In this document: positions 39,779 to 49,222 of the stretch, one piece after another
Position numbering within the stretch: the first letter of the stretch is position 1
Layout of the letters: the number at the start of each line of letters is the position of its first letter
DNA from: Bordetella genomosp. 2
Lineage (GTDB): Bacteria; Pseudomonadota; Gammaproteobacteria; Burkholderiales; Burkholderiaceae_B
DNA: 64,000 bases
Assembly (NCBI RefSeq): GCF_002261345.1
Contig: NZ_NEVT01000006.1
Coordinates: forward strand, 124,001-188,000
Reading direction: 5' to 3'
Program-made: the position numbers and the translations under genes
The notes under the pieces: generated by a model
What the model saw: the letters and a program-made list of their open reading frames with translations, nothing else
The model's database searches: none
Told to the model about the DNA's origin: nothing

Positions 39779-40516
39779 CTAGGCGGCCTGCCGGTGCAGC
39801 GGCGCGTCGAAGTAGTAGTCGATCGCCGCGCGCGCCAGCGCGTCGATGGAGTCCGTCAAGGGCACGTCCAGCGCCGCGCGCCGGTCGTGCGGCAGGGCCA
39901 GCGGCAATTCGGTGCAGCCCAGCACCACCGCGTCGGCCCCGCGGGCCCGCAGCCGGCGCGCGCCCTCCGCGGCCGGCTCCAGGGCTGCGGCGACGGCGTT
40001 GGCCTTGACGGCGCGGATCGGCGCGACGCAGTGGCGGTCGATTTCGTCGGCCGTGGGCACGATGCACTCGTAGCCGTGCCGCGCGAGGCGGTCCTGGTAG
40101 AGATTCAGCGCCAGGGTGGCGGGCGTGCCCATCAGGCCGATGCGGCCGCGCGCGATGCCCATGCGGCGCAGGTCGTCGATCACGGCATCGATGATGTGCA
40201 GGATCGGCAGCGCGGTGGCCGCGGCCAGTTCGTCGTACCACAGGTGCGCCGTGTTGCACGGGATGGCGATCACGCGGGCGCCGGCCGTCTCGAGGAAGCG
40301 CAAGCCTTCCCGCATGTAGGGCAGCGGGTCCTCGCCGCCGCGCATGCGCGCATCGCTGCGATCCGGGATGCGCGGGTCATTGCGCAGCAAGGTGGGCACA
40401 TGCTGCTGGTCGGTGGCGGCGGGCGTCAGGGCCGCCACGCGCATGGCGAACGTGGCGCCGGCCAGGGGGCCCATGCCGCCGAGGACGCCCAGGTAGCCCG
40501 GATGGGAAATGTTCAT
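39779..40516 (-). CDS. Aspartate/glutamate racemase family protein
   Basis: 245 residues. YLGVLGGMGPLAGATF is the N-terminal signature of aspartate racemases, and both catalytic cysteines are present in IPCNTAHLW and VVLGCTELPL. Cofactor-independent racemisation of D-Asp or D-Glu (or a related amino acid) is expected. Its start overlaps the deacylase stop (ATGA), so product hand-over is plausible: the deacylase frees a D-amino acid and the racemase turns it into the L-form. Confidence 0.85.
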   Translation of the reverse strand: MNISHPGYLGVLGGMGPLAGATFAMRVAALTPAATDQQHVPTLLRNDPRIPDRSDARMRGGEDPLPYMREGLRFLETAGARVIAIPCNTAHLWYDELAAATALPILHIIDAVIDDLRRMGIARGRIGLMGTPATLALNLYQDRLARHGYECIVPTADEIDRHCVAPIRAVKANAVAAALEPAAEGARRLRARGADAVVLGCTELPLALPHDRRAALDVPLTDSIDALARAAIDYYFDAPLHRQAA

Positions 40517-41949
40517 GCGTGTCCCGGCTCCAGTACGTGGCCGGGCCGGGCAGCGCCCGGCTGGCGGCCGTCCCAGACCTGGGCGCCATTGACCCACACG
40601 CCATGGATGCCCTGGCTGACCTGCACGGGTTCGCTGAAAGTGGCGGTGTCGGTGACGGTGGCCGGGTCGAACAGCACCAGGTCGGCGTAGTAGCCGGGGC
40701 GCAGCAGGCCGCGGCCGGCCAGGCCGTACTGGGCGGCCGCCAGCCCGGTCATCTTGTGAATGGCGCCCTCGAGCGTGAGGAGATTCTGTTCGCGCACCAT
40801 TGTGCGCAGCACGTTGGTGAAGGTGCCCCACTGGCGCGGATGCGGGTGCGGGTCGAACGGCAGGCCGTCCGAGCCCACCATGGTGAGGGGGTGGCCGAAG
40901 ATGCGGCGCACGTCCGCCGGATCCATCAGGAAATAGATGGCGCCGGCCGGCTTCAGGCGCTCCAGCGTGGCGGCGTCGTCCAGGCCCAGTTCGGCCATGA
41001 CGTCGGCGAAATCGCGGCCGGTGGCCGCCGGATAGCCCTTGGACCAGGTGACCAGGGTGCGCTGCGCTAGCCGCACGCGGTCGAGCCGCAGCATGGTCGA
41101 GGTGGCGGGGTAGGGGTGGCAGTCCAGGCATACCGGCTGCCGCCGCGCCGCCTGGCTGATCAGGTCCAGGGTTTCGCGCGAGCGGCCATGGTTGCGTGCG
41201 CCGGCCAGCTTGTGGTGCGAGAACACCACGCGGCATTGCAGCGCCCGGCCGATCTCCAGCGCTTCTTCCATGGCGGGCACGATGTGATCGGCCTCGTCGC
41301 GCAGATGGGTGGCGTAGATGCCGGCGCGCCCGCGCAGCGGCTGGCAGACGTCGATGATTTCCCGCGTGGTCGCGGCCGCCGCCGGAGGATAGAAGGTCCC
41401 GGTGGACACGCCGAAGGCGCCGGCCTCCAGCGCTTCCTCCAGCAGGCCGCGCATGCGGCCGATCTCGGTCGCGTCGGCCTCCCGCGCGACGTCGCCCATG
41501 GTGGCCACGCGCAGGGTGGTGTGGCCCACCAGGGGCACCACGTTGACGGCGGCCGGGGTGGCGCGCAGCGCGGCGATCCAGCCGGCGAAGCTGTCGAAGC
41601 GGAACAAGGCCGGCGGGCCGAGCAGGTCGAGCGGTTGCGGAATGGCCGCGCCGGCCAGCGGGGCCAGGCTGATGCCGCAGTTGCCCGTGACCACCGTGGT
41701 GATGCCTTGCGATACCTTGGGCGTCATGTCGGGATGCGCCAGCAGGTAGCCGTCGTCGTGGGTATGCGAATCGATGAAGCCGGGCGCGGCCACCAGGCCG
41801 CGGGCGTCGATGACCGGCACGCCGGCGGGGATGGCGAAGTCGCCGACCTGGGCGATGCGCTGCCCGGAGACGGCGATATGGGCCCGCTGGCGGGCGCTGC
41901 CGCTACCGTCCACGACGGTAGCGTCCGACAGGATGAAATCGGCTTGCAT
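40513..41949 (-). CDS. N-acyl-D-amino-acid deacylase family amidohydrolase
   Basis: 478 residues, D-aminoacylase branch of the amidohydrolase superfamily (TIM barrel plus small beta domain). Metal and catalytic residues visible: GFIDSHTHDDGYLL, the bridging Cys in TGNCGISLAP, ATHLRDEAD, VFSHHK, and Asp in MVGSDGLPFDPHPHPRQWG. Zinc-dependent hydrolysis of N-acyl-D-amino acids, possibly N-acyl-D-glutamate or -aspartate given the coupled racemase. ATG 41949 lies 8 bp after the Bug gene stop; its stop overlaps the racemase start. Confidence 0.88.
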   Translation of the reverse strand: MQADFILSDATVVDGSGSARQRAHIAVSGQRIAQVGDFAIPAGVPVIDARGLVAAPGFIDSHTHDDGYLLAHPDMTPKVSQGITTVVTGNCGISLAPLAGAAIPQPLDLLGPPALFRFDSFAGWIAALRATPAAVNVVPLVGHTTLRVATMGDVAREADATEIGRMRGLLEEALEAGAFGVSTGTFYPPAAAATTREIIDVCQPLRGRAGIYATHLRDEADHIVPAMEEALEIGRALQCRVVFSHHKLAGARNHGRSRETLDLISQAARRQPVCLDCHPYPATSTMLRLDRVRLAQRTLVTWSKGYPAATGRDFADVMAELGLDDAATLERLKPAGAIYFLMDPADVRRIFGHPLTMVGSDGLPFDPHPHPRQWGTFTNVLRTMVREQNLLTLEGAIHKMTGLAAAQYGLAGRGLLRPGYYADLVLFDPATVTDTATFSEPVQVSQGIHGVWVNGAQVWDGRQPGAARPGHVLEPGHA

Positions 41950-41957
41950 GCGGGCGG

Positions 41958-42929
41958 TCAGTCCAGTTTCTCGATGCCGGCCTGGTCGATGATCTGCCGC
42001 CATTTGGCGGTTTCGCTGTCGATCAGCCGCTTGAAGTCGGCCGGCGAGCCCTGGACGGGCTCGGCGCCGAGCTTGGCCAGGCCGGCCCGCACCGTGGGTT
42101 CCTGCAGTGCCTTGTTGAAGGCGCCATTCAGGCGTTCGATGACGGCGGGCGGGGTGCCCTTGGGCGCCACGACGCCGCCCCAGGCGACCGTCTCGTAGCC
42201 CTTCAGGCCGAGTTCGTCGAGCGTCGGCACATCCGGCAGCAGTTCCAGGCGGCGCAGGCTGCTCACTCCCAGCGCGCGCACCCGGCCGCCCTGGATCAGC
42301 GGCACCGCTTCGGACGAGTTCACGAAGATGAAGTCCAGGCGGCCGCCCAGCAGGTCCTGGATGGCGGCCGGGCCGCCGTTGTACGGAATGAACATGACGT
42401 CGATGCCGGCCATGCTCTTGAACAACTCGCCGCCCATGTGGCCGGTAGTGCCGACGCCCGAGGCCCCGTACGACAGCTGGCCGGGCTTGGCGCGGGCGCG
42501 TTCGATAAGGTCCTGCACGGACTTGTCGGGCGAGCCGGCCGGCACGATCAGCACGTTGTACAGGTTGAACAGGTGCGCCACCGGCTCCAGGTCGGCCTCG
42601 ACGTCGTAGGGCAGCTTGTTGAAGAGCGTGCGATTGACGGCCAGCGTGTTGATGTTGCCGTAGCCGATGGTGTAGCCGTCGGGCGCGGCGCGCTTGATCA
42701 GCGCGATGCCGATGTTGCCGGCGGCGCCCGGGCGGTTTTCGACGACTACCGAGGTGCCCAGGTCCTGGGCCAGCTGGTTGGTGACCAGCCGCGACAGCAC
42801 GTCGGGCGAGCCGCCGGCGGCGGACGGGACGATGAAGTCGACCGGTTTGTCGGGCCAGGCATGGGCGCCGGAGACGAGTCCGGCGGCCAGCGACAGGGCG
42901 GCGATGCTGCGAGCCAGTGTGTGGCGCAT
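41958..42929 (-). CDS. Bug-family (TctC-like) periplasmic solute receptor
   Basis: 323 residues. Signal peptide MRHTLARSIAALSLAAGL with cleavage after GAHA, then WPDKPVDFIVPSAAGGSPDVL, the Bug signature. Such receptors bind carboxylates or amino acids for tripartite tricarboxylate transporters; no TctA/TctB genes are near, as is usual for the many orphan Bug genes of Bordetella. Bug proteins are known to bind aspartate or glutamate, which would suit the two genes behind it. First gene of the operon, divergent from the LysR gene. Confidence 0.9.
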   Translation of the reverse strand: MRHTLARSIAALSLAAGLVSGAHAWPDKPVDFIVPSAAGGSPDVLSRLVTNQLAQDLGTSVVVENRPGAAGNIGIALIKRAAPDGYTIGYGNINTLAVNRTLFNKLPYDVEADLEPVAHLFNLYNVLIVPAGSPDKSVQDLIERARAKPGQLSYGASGVGTTGHMGGELFKSMAGIDVMFIPYNGGPAAIQDLLGGRLDFIFVNSSEAVPLIQGGRVRALGVSSLRRLELLPDVPTLDELGLKGYETVAWGGVVAPKGTPPAVIERLNGAFNKALQEPTVRAGLAKLGAEPVQGSPADFKRLIDSETAKWRQIIDQAGIEKLD

Positions 42930-43047
42930 ATTGGTTTCCCCTTGTGTTGATGAAGCCCGGGCAGATTAGCACCGGCGCCGCCGCACTCCCTCATCGAAAA
43001 TTGTCCCCGCCCTATAATCCGCCGTTATCGAGGGACAGAGGGCAGAC

Positions 43048-44013
43048 ATGGACGCAGGGCAGGCCGAGGACATGCCGGACGCGCGGCCGGGCCAGGGTGG
43101 CCGGGCCGCGCCGCCGTTGAGCCTGCGGCAGATCGAGGTGTTCCGGGCCATCATGATGGCCGGCTCCATCAGCGGCGCCGGCCGGATGCTGCATGTCTCG
43201 CAGCCGGCCGTCAGCCGCGTGCTGGCTCTGACCGAAAGCCGCCTGGGCTACCCGTTGTTCGAGCGCGCCAAGAGCCGGTTGCTGCCTACGCCCGAGGCGC
43301 GCCGCCTGTATCAGGAGGTCGAGCAGGTGTATGGCGGCATCCAGCGCGTCAACGACCTGGCGGCCAGCCTGGGGCGCCAGGGGGCGGGCATGCTGCGGGT
43401 GGTGGCCAGCGCCAGTTTCGGGCAGGGCATGATCCCGCGCGCGCTGGAGCGGTTCCGCGCCCGCAACCGCACGGCGCGGGTCGATTTCCGCAGCGTTACT
43501 TTCGACGAGCTGGTGGGCTATTTCCTGAGCGACCGCGCCGATATCGGCATTTCCATGTCCGCGCCGGACCATCCCAATCTCAGTTCGACCCGGGTGGGGG
43601 AGGACGCCATCGTCTGCGTGCTGCCGCAGGGCCACCCGCTGGCGGCGCGCGCGGTGATCCGCGCCGACGACCTCGCGTCGGCGGCCTGGATCGGCTACCC
43701 GGCCGGGACGCCGCTGGATCGGGCCCTGGAGGGCTTCTTCGGCGCAGGCCCGCTGGCGCCCGCCACCATCGAAGTGCATTCGCCGGTGACGGCCCATGCC
43801 TTCGTGCAGCAGGGGCTGGGGCCGGCGCTGGTGGACCGCTGGTGCATTCCGGCGGAATCCAGCGTGATCGTGCGGCCGATCGAGCCCGCGGCGCGGGTCG
43901 AGATCTGGGCCACCCATTCGAACCTGGCGCCGCTGCCCCTGCTGGGCCGGCGCTTTCTCGCGGCCTTGAAGGACGTGCTGGCCGATGCATCGAATTTTGT
44001 CGCACGCACATAA
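43048..44013 (+). CDS. LysR-family transcriptional regulator
   Basis: 321 residues: an N-terminal winged helix after a ~25-residue leader (LSLRQIEVFRAIMMAGSISG, QPAVSRVLALTESRLGYPLF) and a C-terminal LysR substrate-binding domain. Divergent from the Bug-deacylase-racemase operon with 118 bp between, and upstream of the carbamoylase gene, so it probably controls both in response to a substrate of the pathway. The sequence resembles OccR/NocR-type opine regulators in style, which is only an impression. Confidence 0.88.
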   Translation: MDAGQAEDMPDARPGQGGRAAPPLSLRQIEVFRAIMMAGSISGAGRMLHVSQPAVSRVLALTESRLGYPLFERAKSRLLPTPEARRLYQEVEQVYGGIQRVNDLAASLGRQGAGMLRVVASASFGQGMIPRALERFRARNRTARVDFRSVTFDELVGYFLSDRADIGISMSAPDHPNLSSTRVGEDAIVCVLPQGHPLAARAVIRADDLASAAWIGYPAGTPLDRALEGFFGAGPLAPATIEVHSPVTAHAFVQQGLGPALVDRWCIPAESSVIVRPIEPAARVEIWATHSNLAPLPLLGRRFLAALKDVLADASNFVART

Positions 44014-44186
44014 CCTGGCGCTATTGCGCGCCCGCCGCTGCCGCGCCCAATCGCCCGCAAACCGTTGAGCGGCGCGGCCTGGCGCGGCAATGGCCAGCCC
44101 GTGACGCGCGTACGGCGGCGGGTTTACGGCGGCTGGCCGGCCCGGCATGCTTCTGCCTTTTGGCAAAGCCGCATAGGAGCGACAGG

Positions 44187-45131
44187 ATGAGCAAGGGGCA
44201 AAGAAAGATCGGACTGGCCGTGGCCCAGATGGGGCCGGTGCATCTGGCCGATACGCGCAGGACGGTAGTGGCGCGGCTGGTCGAGATGCTGCGCGAGGCG
44301 CACGGACGGGGCGCAGAGCTGGTGGTGTTTCCCGAACTGGCGCTGACCACATTCTTTCCGCGCTACTGGATGAGCGACGCCGAGGCGCAGGCCCGCTTCT
44401 TCGAGGCGCAGATGCCCAACCCCGAGGTGCAGCCCCTGTTCGACGAGGCGCGGCGGCTGGGCGTGGGATTTTACCTGGGCTATGCCGAACTCACGCCCGA
44501 GGGAGTGCCGTTCAACACGGCCATCCTGGTGGACCGTTCGGCGCGCATCGTGGGCAAGTACCGCAAGGTCCACTTGCCCGGGCATGACGACCACAAGCCC
44601 GACGCGCCGTTCCAGCACCTGGAGAAGAAGTTCTTCCAGGTCGGCGACCAGCCTTTCGGCGTGTGGGACGCCATGGGCGCGAAAATCGGCATGTGCCTGT
44701 GCAATGACCGGCGCTGGCCGGAGACCTGGCGGGTGATGTCGCTGCAGAGCGCGGAACTGGTGCTGCTGGGCTACAACACCCCCTCGGTGAACATCCATTG
44801 GCCCGAGCCGGTGCACTTGCGCATGCACCACCACCTGATCACCCTGCAGGCCAGCGCCTATCAGAACTGCGTCTGGGCGGCGGCCGCCGCCAAGTGCGGC
44901 TCGGAAGACGGGCACCACATGATCGGCGGCTCGGTGATCGTGGCGCCCACCGGGGAAATCGCGGCGCAGGCCAGCACCGAAGAGGACGAGGTCATCGCCG
45001 TGCGCGCCGACCTGGGGCTGGCCGAGACATTCCGCCGGCATGTGTTCGATTTCGCGCGGCACCGGCGGCCGGAGCACTACGGCCTGATCGTCGAGCGCAC
45101 CGGGCCGGGCGCGCCGCTGCCGCGCGATTGA
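44187..45131 (+). CDS. N-carbamoyl-D-amino-acid hydrolase
   Basis: 314 residues, nitrilase superfamily. The Glu-Lys-Cys triad is visible: VVFPELALTTFFP, YRKVHLPGHDDH and MCLCNDRRWPE; RKVHLPGH and CNDRRWPE are characteristic of D-carbamoylases, which convert N-carbamoyl-D-amino acids to D-amino acid, CO2 and ammonia. ATG 44187 follows AGGAGCGACAGG. No hydantoinase gene is in the window. It sits behind the LysR gene and shares the theme of D-amino-acid derivatives with the divergent operon. Confidence 0.88.
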   Translation: MSKGQRKIGLAVAQMGPVHLADTRRTVVARLVEMLREAHGRGAELVVFPELALTTFFPRYWMSDAEAQARFFEAQMPNPEVQPLFDEARRLGVGFYLGYAELTPEGVPFNTAILVDRSARIVGKYRKVHLPGHDDHKPDAPFQHLEKKFFQVGDQPFGVWDAMGAKIGMCLCNDRRWPETWRVMSLQSAELVLLGYNTPSVNIHWPEPVHLRMHHHLITLQASAYQNCVWAAAAAKCGSEDGHHMIGGSVIVAPTGEIAAQASTEEDEVIAVRADLGLAETFRRHVFDFARHRRPEHYGLIVERTGPGAPLPRD

Positions 45132-45146
45132 GCAAGGGCGTCCCGA

Positions 45147-45758
45147 CTAGAGGCCTTCGGCCTTGAGCGCGGCCTGCACGCCCGGGTCGCGCTCCATGCG
45201 GTCGAAGAAGGCCGCCAGGTTGTCCATGCCGGACAGGTCGATGTTCTTGGCGCGCGCCCAGCGGGTCACCACGTACAGGTAAGGATCGGCGATCGAAGGG
45301 GCGGTGCCGGCCAGGTAGTCTTGGCCGGCCAGCTGCCGGTCCAGCAGGCCGAACTGCTTGCTCAGCATGGCGGCCGCCGAGGCCCGCAGCTCGTCCTGGG
45401 CGGCCTCGTCCGACAGGAATCGCTGCGCGCCGAAGAGCAGCGAAAAGGTGCGGTGCAGGTCGGAGTTGATGAAGCCTAGCCAGCGACGCACCTCGGCGCG
45501 CGAGCGGGCGCTGCCGTCGCCCAGCAGCTTGAGCTGCGGGGCCTGTTCGGCCAGGTACTCGAGGATGGCGGCGTTCTGGGTCAGCGCCAGGTCGCCGTCG
45601 ACCAACGCGGGGACCGCGCCCAGCGGATTGATCTGCAGGAATTCGGGCTGCTTGAGTTCATCGCGCGCCAGCTTGCGGGTGTCGTAGGGCTGGCCGATCC
45701 ATTCCAGCACGATATGCGCGGCCAGCGAGCAGGCACCGGGCATGTAGTACAGTTTCAT
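45147..45758 (-). CDS. gst: Beta-class glutathione S-transferase
   Basis: 203 residues. MKLYYMPGACSLAAHIVLEW is the beta-class N-terminus with the conserved Cys10; thioredoxin fold with NPLGAVPALVDGD and LTQNAAILEYLAEQ, then the helical domain with SIADPYLYVVTRWA. Conjugates glutathione to electrophiles. ATG 45758 has GGAG 9 nt before it. Confidence 0.9.
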   Translation of the reverse strand: MKLYYMPGACSLAAHIVLEWIGQPYDTRKLARDELKQPEFLQINPLGAVPALVDGDLALTQNAAILEYLAEQAPQLKLLGDGSARSRAEVRRWLGFINSDLHRTFSLLFGAQRFLSDEAAQDELRASAAAMLSKQFGLLDRQLAGQDYLAGTAPSIADPYLYVVTRWARAKNIDLSGMDNLAAFFDRMERDPGVQAALKAEGL

Positions 45759-45880
45759 TGAGCGTTTTCTCCAGAAGAACAAGACGGCCGCCCGTCTCTC
45801 GCACCCATGGTACCCCTTCGGCGCGAGGCAGGCTGCCGCGTTCCGACCACGACCATCGACACCGCCGCGGGAGGTGCTTC

Positions 45881-47074
45881 ATGTCGAGATTGCGATCATG
45901 GCGGGCGGCGCGCGCCGCCCCACTGGCCGGCGCCATGCTGGCCGCGCTGCTGGGCGCGACCGCGCCGGGCGCGCCGCGGGCCCAGATGCAGGCGCCCGCG
46001 CCCACGCGGGCCGAAGTCCGGGCCGTCGAGGTGGTCCGCGGGCTGGAGCATCCTTGGTCGCTCGCGTTCCTGCCCGACGGCGGCATGCTGATCACCGAAC
46101 GCCCCGGCCGCCTGCGGCTGCTGGATGGCCAGGGCAAGTTGTCGGCGCCGCTGGCGGGCGTGCCCAAGGTGCATGCCGAGGGGCAGGGCGGCCTGCTGGA
46201 CGTGGCGCTGTCGCCCGATTTCCGCGATGACCGCCTCGTGTACCTGTCGTACGCCGAAGCCGATGCCAAAGGCGAGCGCAGCGGCACGGCGGTCGGGCGG
46301 GGCCGGCTGGCCGACGACGCGCGCGGGCTGGAGGATTTCCAGGTCATCTTTCGCCAGGAACCCAAGCTGTCCAGCGGGCAGCATTACGGCAGCCGCCTGG
46401 TGTTCGGACGCGACGGCATGTTGTATGTCTCGCTGGGCGAGAACAACCGCCGCCCGACCGCGCAGGACCTGGACAAGCTGCAGGGCAAGATTGTGCGGCT
46501 CAAGCCCGATGGCTCGGTGCCCGCCGACAACCCGTTCGTGGGCCGCGCCGGCGTACGTCCCGAGATCTGGACCTACGGCATGCGCAACCCGCAGGGAATG
46601 GCGCTGAACCCCTGGACCGGCGAGCTCTGGGAACACGAGCACGGCGCACGCGGCGGCGACGAGATCAACATCATCCGGCCAGGCCTGAATTACGGCTGGC
46701 CGCTGGCCACGCACGGCGTCAATTATTCCGGCTTCGCCATCCCCGAGGCCAAGGGCGAGACCGTGCCAGGCACGCAGGCGCCGTTGTACTGGTGGAAGAA
46801 ATCGCCGGCGGTCAGCGGCATGGCTTTCTACGATTCGGACCGCCATCCGGCCTGGCGCGGCTCCCTGTTCATCGGGGCGTTGGCCGAGCAAGTCCTGATC
46901 CGCCTGCAACTCGACGACGGCAGGGTGGTGGCCGAGGAGCGCCTGCTGCACGACCTGGGCGCGCGGGTGCGCGACGTACGGCAAGGGCCCGATGGCGATG
47001 TGTACGTATTGACCGACGCGGGCGACGGCGCCTTGCTGCGCCTGGCGCCAGCCGGCAAAGGAGAAGGCAAATGA
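45881..47074 (+). CDS. PQQ-dependent aldose sugar dehydrogenase (YliI-like)
   Basis: 397 residues, soluble six-bladed beta-propeller glucose/sorbosone dehydrogenase family. Signal-like N-terminus (AAPLAGAMLAALLGATAPGA), then GLEHPWSLAFLPDGGMLITE, GGLLDVALSPDF, GRDGMLYVSLGE, YGMRNPQGMALNPWTGELWE-HEHG and GPDGDVYVLTD, which match E. coli YliI. Periplasmic oxidation of aldoses. ATG 45881 has GGGAGGT 5 nt upstream. Its stop overlaps the next gene. Confidence 0.88.
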   Translation: MSRLRSWRAARAAPLAGAMLAALLGATAPGAPRAQMQAPAPTRAEVRAVEVVRGLEHPWSLAFLPDGGMLITERPGRLRLLDGQGKLSAPLAGVPKVHAEGQGGLLDVALSPDFRDDRLVYLSYAEADAKGERSGTAVGRGRLADDARGLEDFQVIFRQEPKLSSGQHYGSRLVFGRDGMLYVSLGENNRRPTAQDLDKLQGKIVRLKPDGSVPADNPFVGRAGVRPEIWTYGMRNPQGMALNPWTGELWEHEHGARGGDEINIIRPGLNYGWPLATHGVNYSGFAIPEAKGETVPGTQAPLYWWKKSPAVSGMAFYDSDRHPAWRGSLFIGALAEQVLIRLQLDDGRVVAEERLLHDLGARVRDVRQGPDGDVYVLTDAGDGALLRLAPAGKGEGK

Positions 47075-47709
47075 GCACTTACGAATTGATCGGTTCCCGC
47101 GGCTGCGGATCGGCCATCGTGGAAATGGCGCTGACCTTGGCCAACGTGCCGTATACCCTGACCGACTTGCCCTACCTGAAGCCAGGGCCCGGGCGCGAAC
47201 GGTTGCTGCGCCTGAATGTGACCGGCCAGGTGCCCACGCTGGTGCTGCCGGACGGCGAGGTCATGACCGAAAGCGCGGCGATGATCCTGCACTTGAACGA
47301 TGTGGCGCCGGCGGCAGGTCTCGCGCCGCCGCCCGACAGCCCGGAGCGGACGCGCTTCTGGCATTTGCTGATGCGCCTGGTCGGGGCGGTGTATCCCACC
47401 TTCACGTATGCGGACGACCCGCCCAAGTGGACCACGGCCGGCGAGCCCGCCGAGCTGCTGCGTACCCGCGTGCATGATCGCCGCGCCGAACTCTGGCAGG
47501 AGATCGACCGCCACGCCGGCGCGCCGCACGTGCTGGGCCGGCGTTTCAGCGCGCTGGACCTGTACGTGGCGGTGATGGTCCGCTGGCGGCCGGGCATGTC
47601 GTGGTTCCAGCAGTATTGCCCGGCGCTGTACGCCGCGGCCGGCGAGGCCGCCCGGCAGCCCGACGTGGGGGCCGTCCTGGCGCGTCATTTCGACCCGCCG
47701 ATGGAATAG
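47071..47709 (+). CDS. Glutathione S-transferase-like protein
   Basis: 212 residues. Thioredoxin-fold half with YELIGSRGCGSAIVEMAL, NVTGQVPTLVLPDG and MTESAAMILHL, then an all-helical half with RRFSALDLYVAVMVRW. The catalytic position is occupied by Ser/Cys in GSRGCGS. Start ATG overlaps the dehydrogenase stop (ATGA) and has AAGGAGAAGG upstream, so the two are coupled. Substrate unknown. Confidence 0.85.
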   Translation: MSTYELIGSRGCGSAIVEMALTLANVPYTLTDLPYLKPGPGRERLLRLNVTGQVPTLVLPDGEVMTESAAMILHLNDVAPAAGLAPPPDSPERTRFWHLLMRLVGAVYPTFTYADDPPKWTTAGEPAELLRTRVHDRRAELWQEIDRHAGAPHVLGRRFSALDLYVAVMVRWRPGMSWFQQYCPALYAAAGEAARQPDVGAVLARHFDPPME

Positions 47710-47721
47710 CCGCGGCGGGCG

Positions 47722-48096
47722 TCAGGCGGCTCGCCAGGCGGCCCACGCCACCAGGGCCCAGGCGGCCAGGAAGGCCACGCCGCCCAGCGGCGTGACCGCG
47801 CCGAGCCAGCGCGTGCCCGTCAGCGCCAGCAGGTACAGGCTGCCGCTGAACAGCACGATGCCGGCGAACATCACCGCCCCGGCGGTGGATAGCAGCGCCG
47901 AGCCGAAGCGCGCGCCCAGCAGGGCCACCACGAACAGGCCCAGCGCATGGACCAGGTGATACAGCACGCCGGTCTGCCATATGGCCAGCAAGTCGGGCGC
48001 CAGCATGCGCTTGAGCCCGTGCGCGCCGAAGGCGCCCGCGCCCACGGCGGCGATCATGTTGAGGGCTGCCAGAATGGTCAGTTGGCGGTCGGTCAT
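47722..48096 (-). CDS. DUF423 family small membrane protein (YgdD-like)
   Basis: 124 residues with four hydrophobic helices. AALNMIAAVGAGAFGAHGLK and the later FSGSLYLLALTG and TPLGGVAFLAAW are the DUF423 signature. Inner membrane; function unknown. Confidence 0.88.
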   Translation of the reverse strand: MTDRQLTILAALNMIAAVGAGAFGAHGLKRMLAPDLLAIWQTGVLYHLVHALGLFVVALLGARFGSALLSTAGAVMFAGIVLFSGSLYLLALTGTRWLGAVTPLGGVAFLAAWALVAWAAWRAA

Positions 48097-48143
48097 GGCG
48101 ATGTCGTCCTGTGCAGTCGCGGAAACGGCGCGGCCCGGCCTGG

Positions 48144-49202
48144 TCAGGCAGCCAGGACCGCGCGACCCACGACTTTACCCTGCCGCAGCGCGTCCAGCAC
48201 CGAGTCGGCTTGCGGCAGGGGGTAGCGGCTGACCGGGATGGGCGGGACCCGGCCGGCGCGTACGAGCTCCATGAGTTCGCGCAGCTCGGCCAGGTTGCCC
48301 ACGTAGCTGCCGAGGATCGACAGGGCCTTGAGCGGGATCAGGGCCAGCGGCCAGTTCGAGCCGCCGCCGAACAGGCCCACCATGACCAGCTTGCCGCCCT
48401 TGGCCAGGCAATCGAAGGCCAGCGCGGTCGTGGCGGGCGCGCCCACCAGGTCGATGGCGCCGTAGAGGGGGCGCCCGCCAGCCGCCTGCAGCAGCTGCGC
48501 GGCCGCGTCGGGGGCGGCGCCGTCGATGGCCGCCAGGGCGCCGGCATCGAGCGCCGCCCGGCGCTTGGCCGGGTCGATGTCGACCACGATGGCGCCGGCG
48601 CCGTCCAGCGCCTTGAGCAGCGACAGGCACATCAGGCCCAGGCCCCCCGCGCCGAAGATGACGATGGGGTGCTGGCGGTAGAGGTCCGGGCCGAGCTTCT
48701 TCAGTGCGGAGTAGGTGGTCAGGCCGGAGCAGGCGTATGGCGCGGCCAGCGCCGGGTCGAGGTCGCCGATGTCGATCAGGTAGCGGGCGTGCGGCACCAG
48801 CACATATTCGGCGTACCCGCCGGGACGATGGATGCCCAGGCAGGCGGGCGCCGGGCAGTGGTTTTCCTGGCCGGCCTGGCAGGCCGGGCACTGGCCGCAA
48901 CCGATCCAGGGGTAGACCAGGTAGTTGCGCCCCGGCTGCAGGCCGGCGGCGTCCGGCCCGGCCGCGGCCAGCGTGCCGACGGTTTCGTGCCCCATGGTCA
49001 GGGGCAGCGTGACGCCCCGGTCTTTCAGAGTGAGCGTGCGTCCCTGGCCGAGATCGTAGCCGCCTTCCCACAGGTGGATATCGCTATGGCAGACGCCGGC
49101 CGCCCGCACCTGCAGGAGCACTTGCGCGCCCTGCGGCTCGGGCATGGGCAGGTCGAGCGGCTCGAGCGGCGCGCGGAAGTTGACGACGCAATAGCATTTC
49201 AT
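48144..49202 (-). CDS. Zinc-dependent alcohol dehydrogenase
   Basis: 352 residues, medium-chain dehydrogenase. Catalytic zinc ligands in GVCHSDIHLWEGGYD and GHETVG; structural zinc cysteines in CGQCPACQAGQENHC; NAD site VIFGAGGLGLMCLSLL. The insertion DLGQGRTLTLKDRGVTLPL with WEGGYD is typical of a bacterial AdhA-like group with long aliphatic or xylitol-type substrates; the exact substrate is not inferable. ATG 49202 has AAGGAGG 7 nt before it. It follows arginase by 20 bp, possibly in one transcript. Confidence 0.88.
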   Translation of the reverse strand: MKCYCVVNFRAPLEPLDLPMPEPQGAQVLLQVRAAGVCHSDIHLWEGGYDLGQGRTLTLKDRGVTLPLTMGHETVGTLAAAGPDAAGLQPGRNYLVYPWIGCGQCPACQAGQENHCPAPACLGIHRPGGYAEYVLVPHARYLIDIGDLDPALAAPYACSGLTTYSALKKLGPDLYRQHPIVIFGAGGLGLMCLSLLKALDGAGAIVVDIDPAKRRAALDAGALAAIDGAAPDAAAQLLQAAGGRPLYGAIDLVGAPATTALAFDCLAKGGKLVMVGLFGGGSNWPLALIPLKALSILGSYVGNLAELRELMELVRAGRVPPIPVSRYPLPQADSVLDALRQGKVVGRAVLAA

Positions 49203-49222
49203 GGGGTGCCTCCTTGTGGGAA

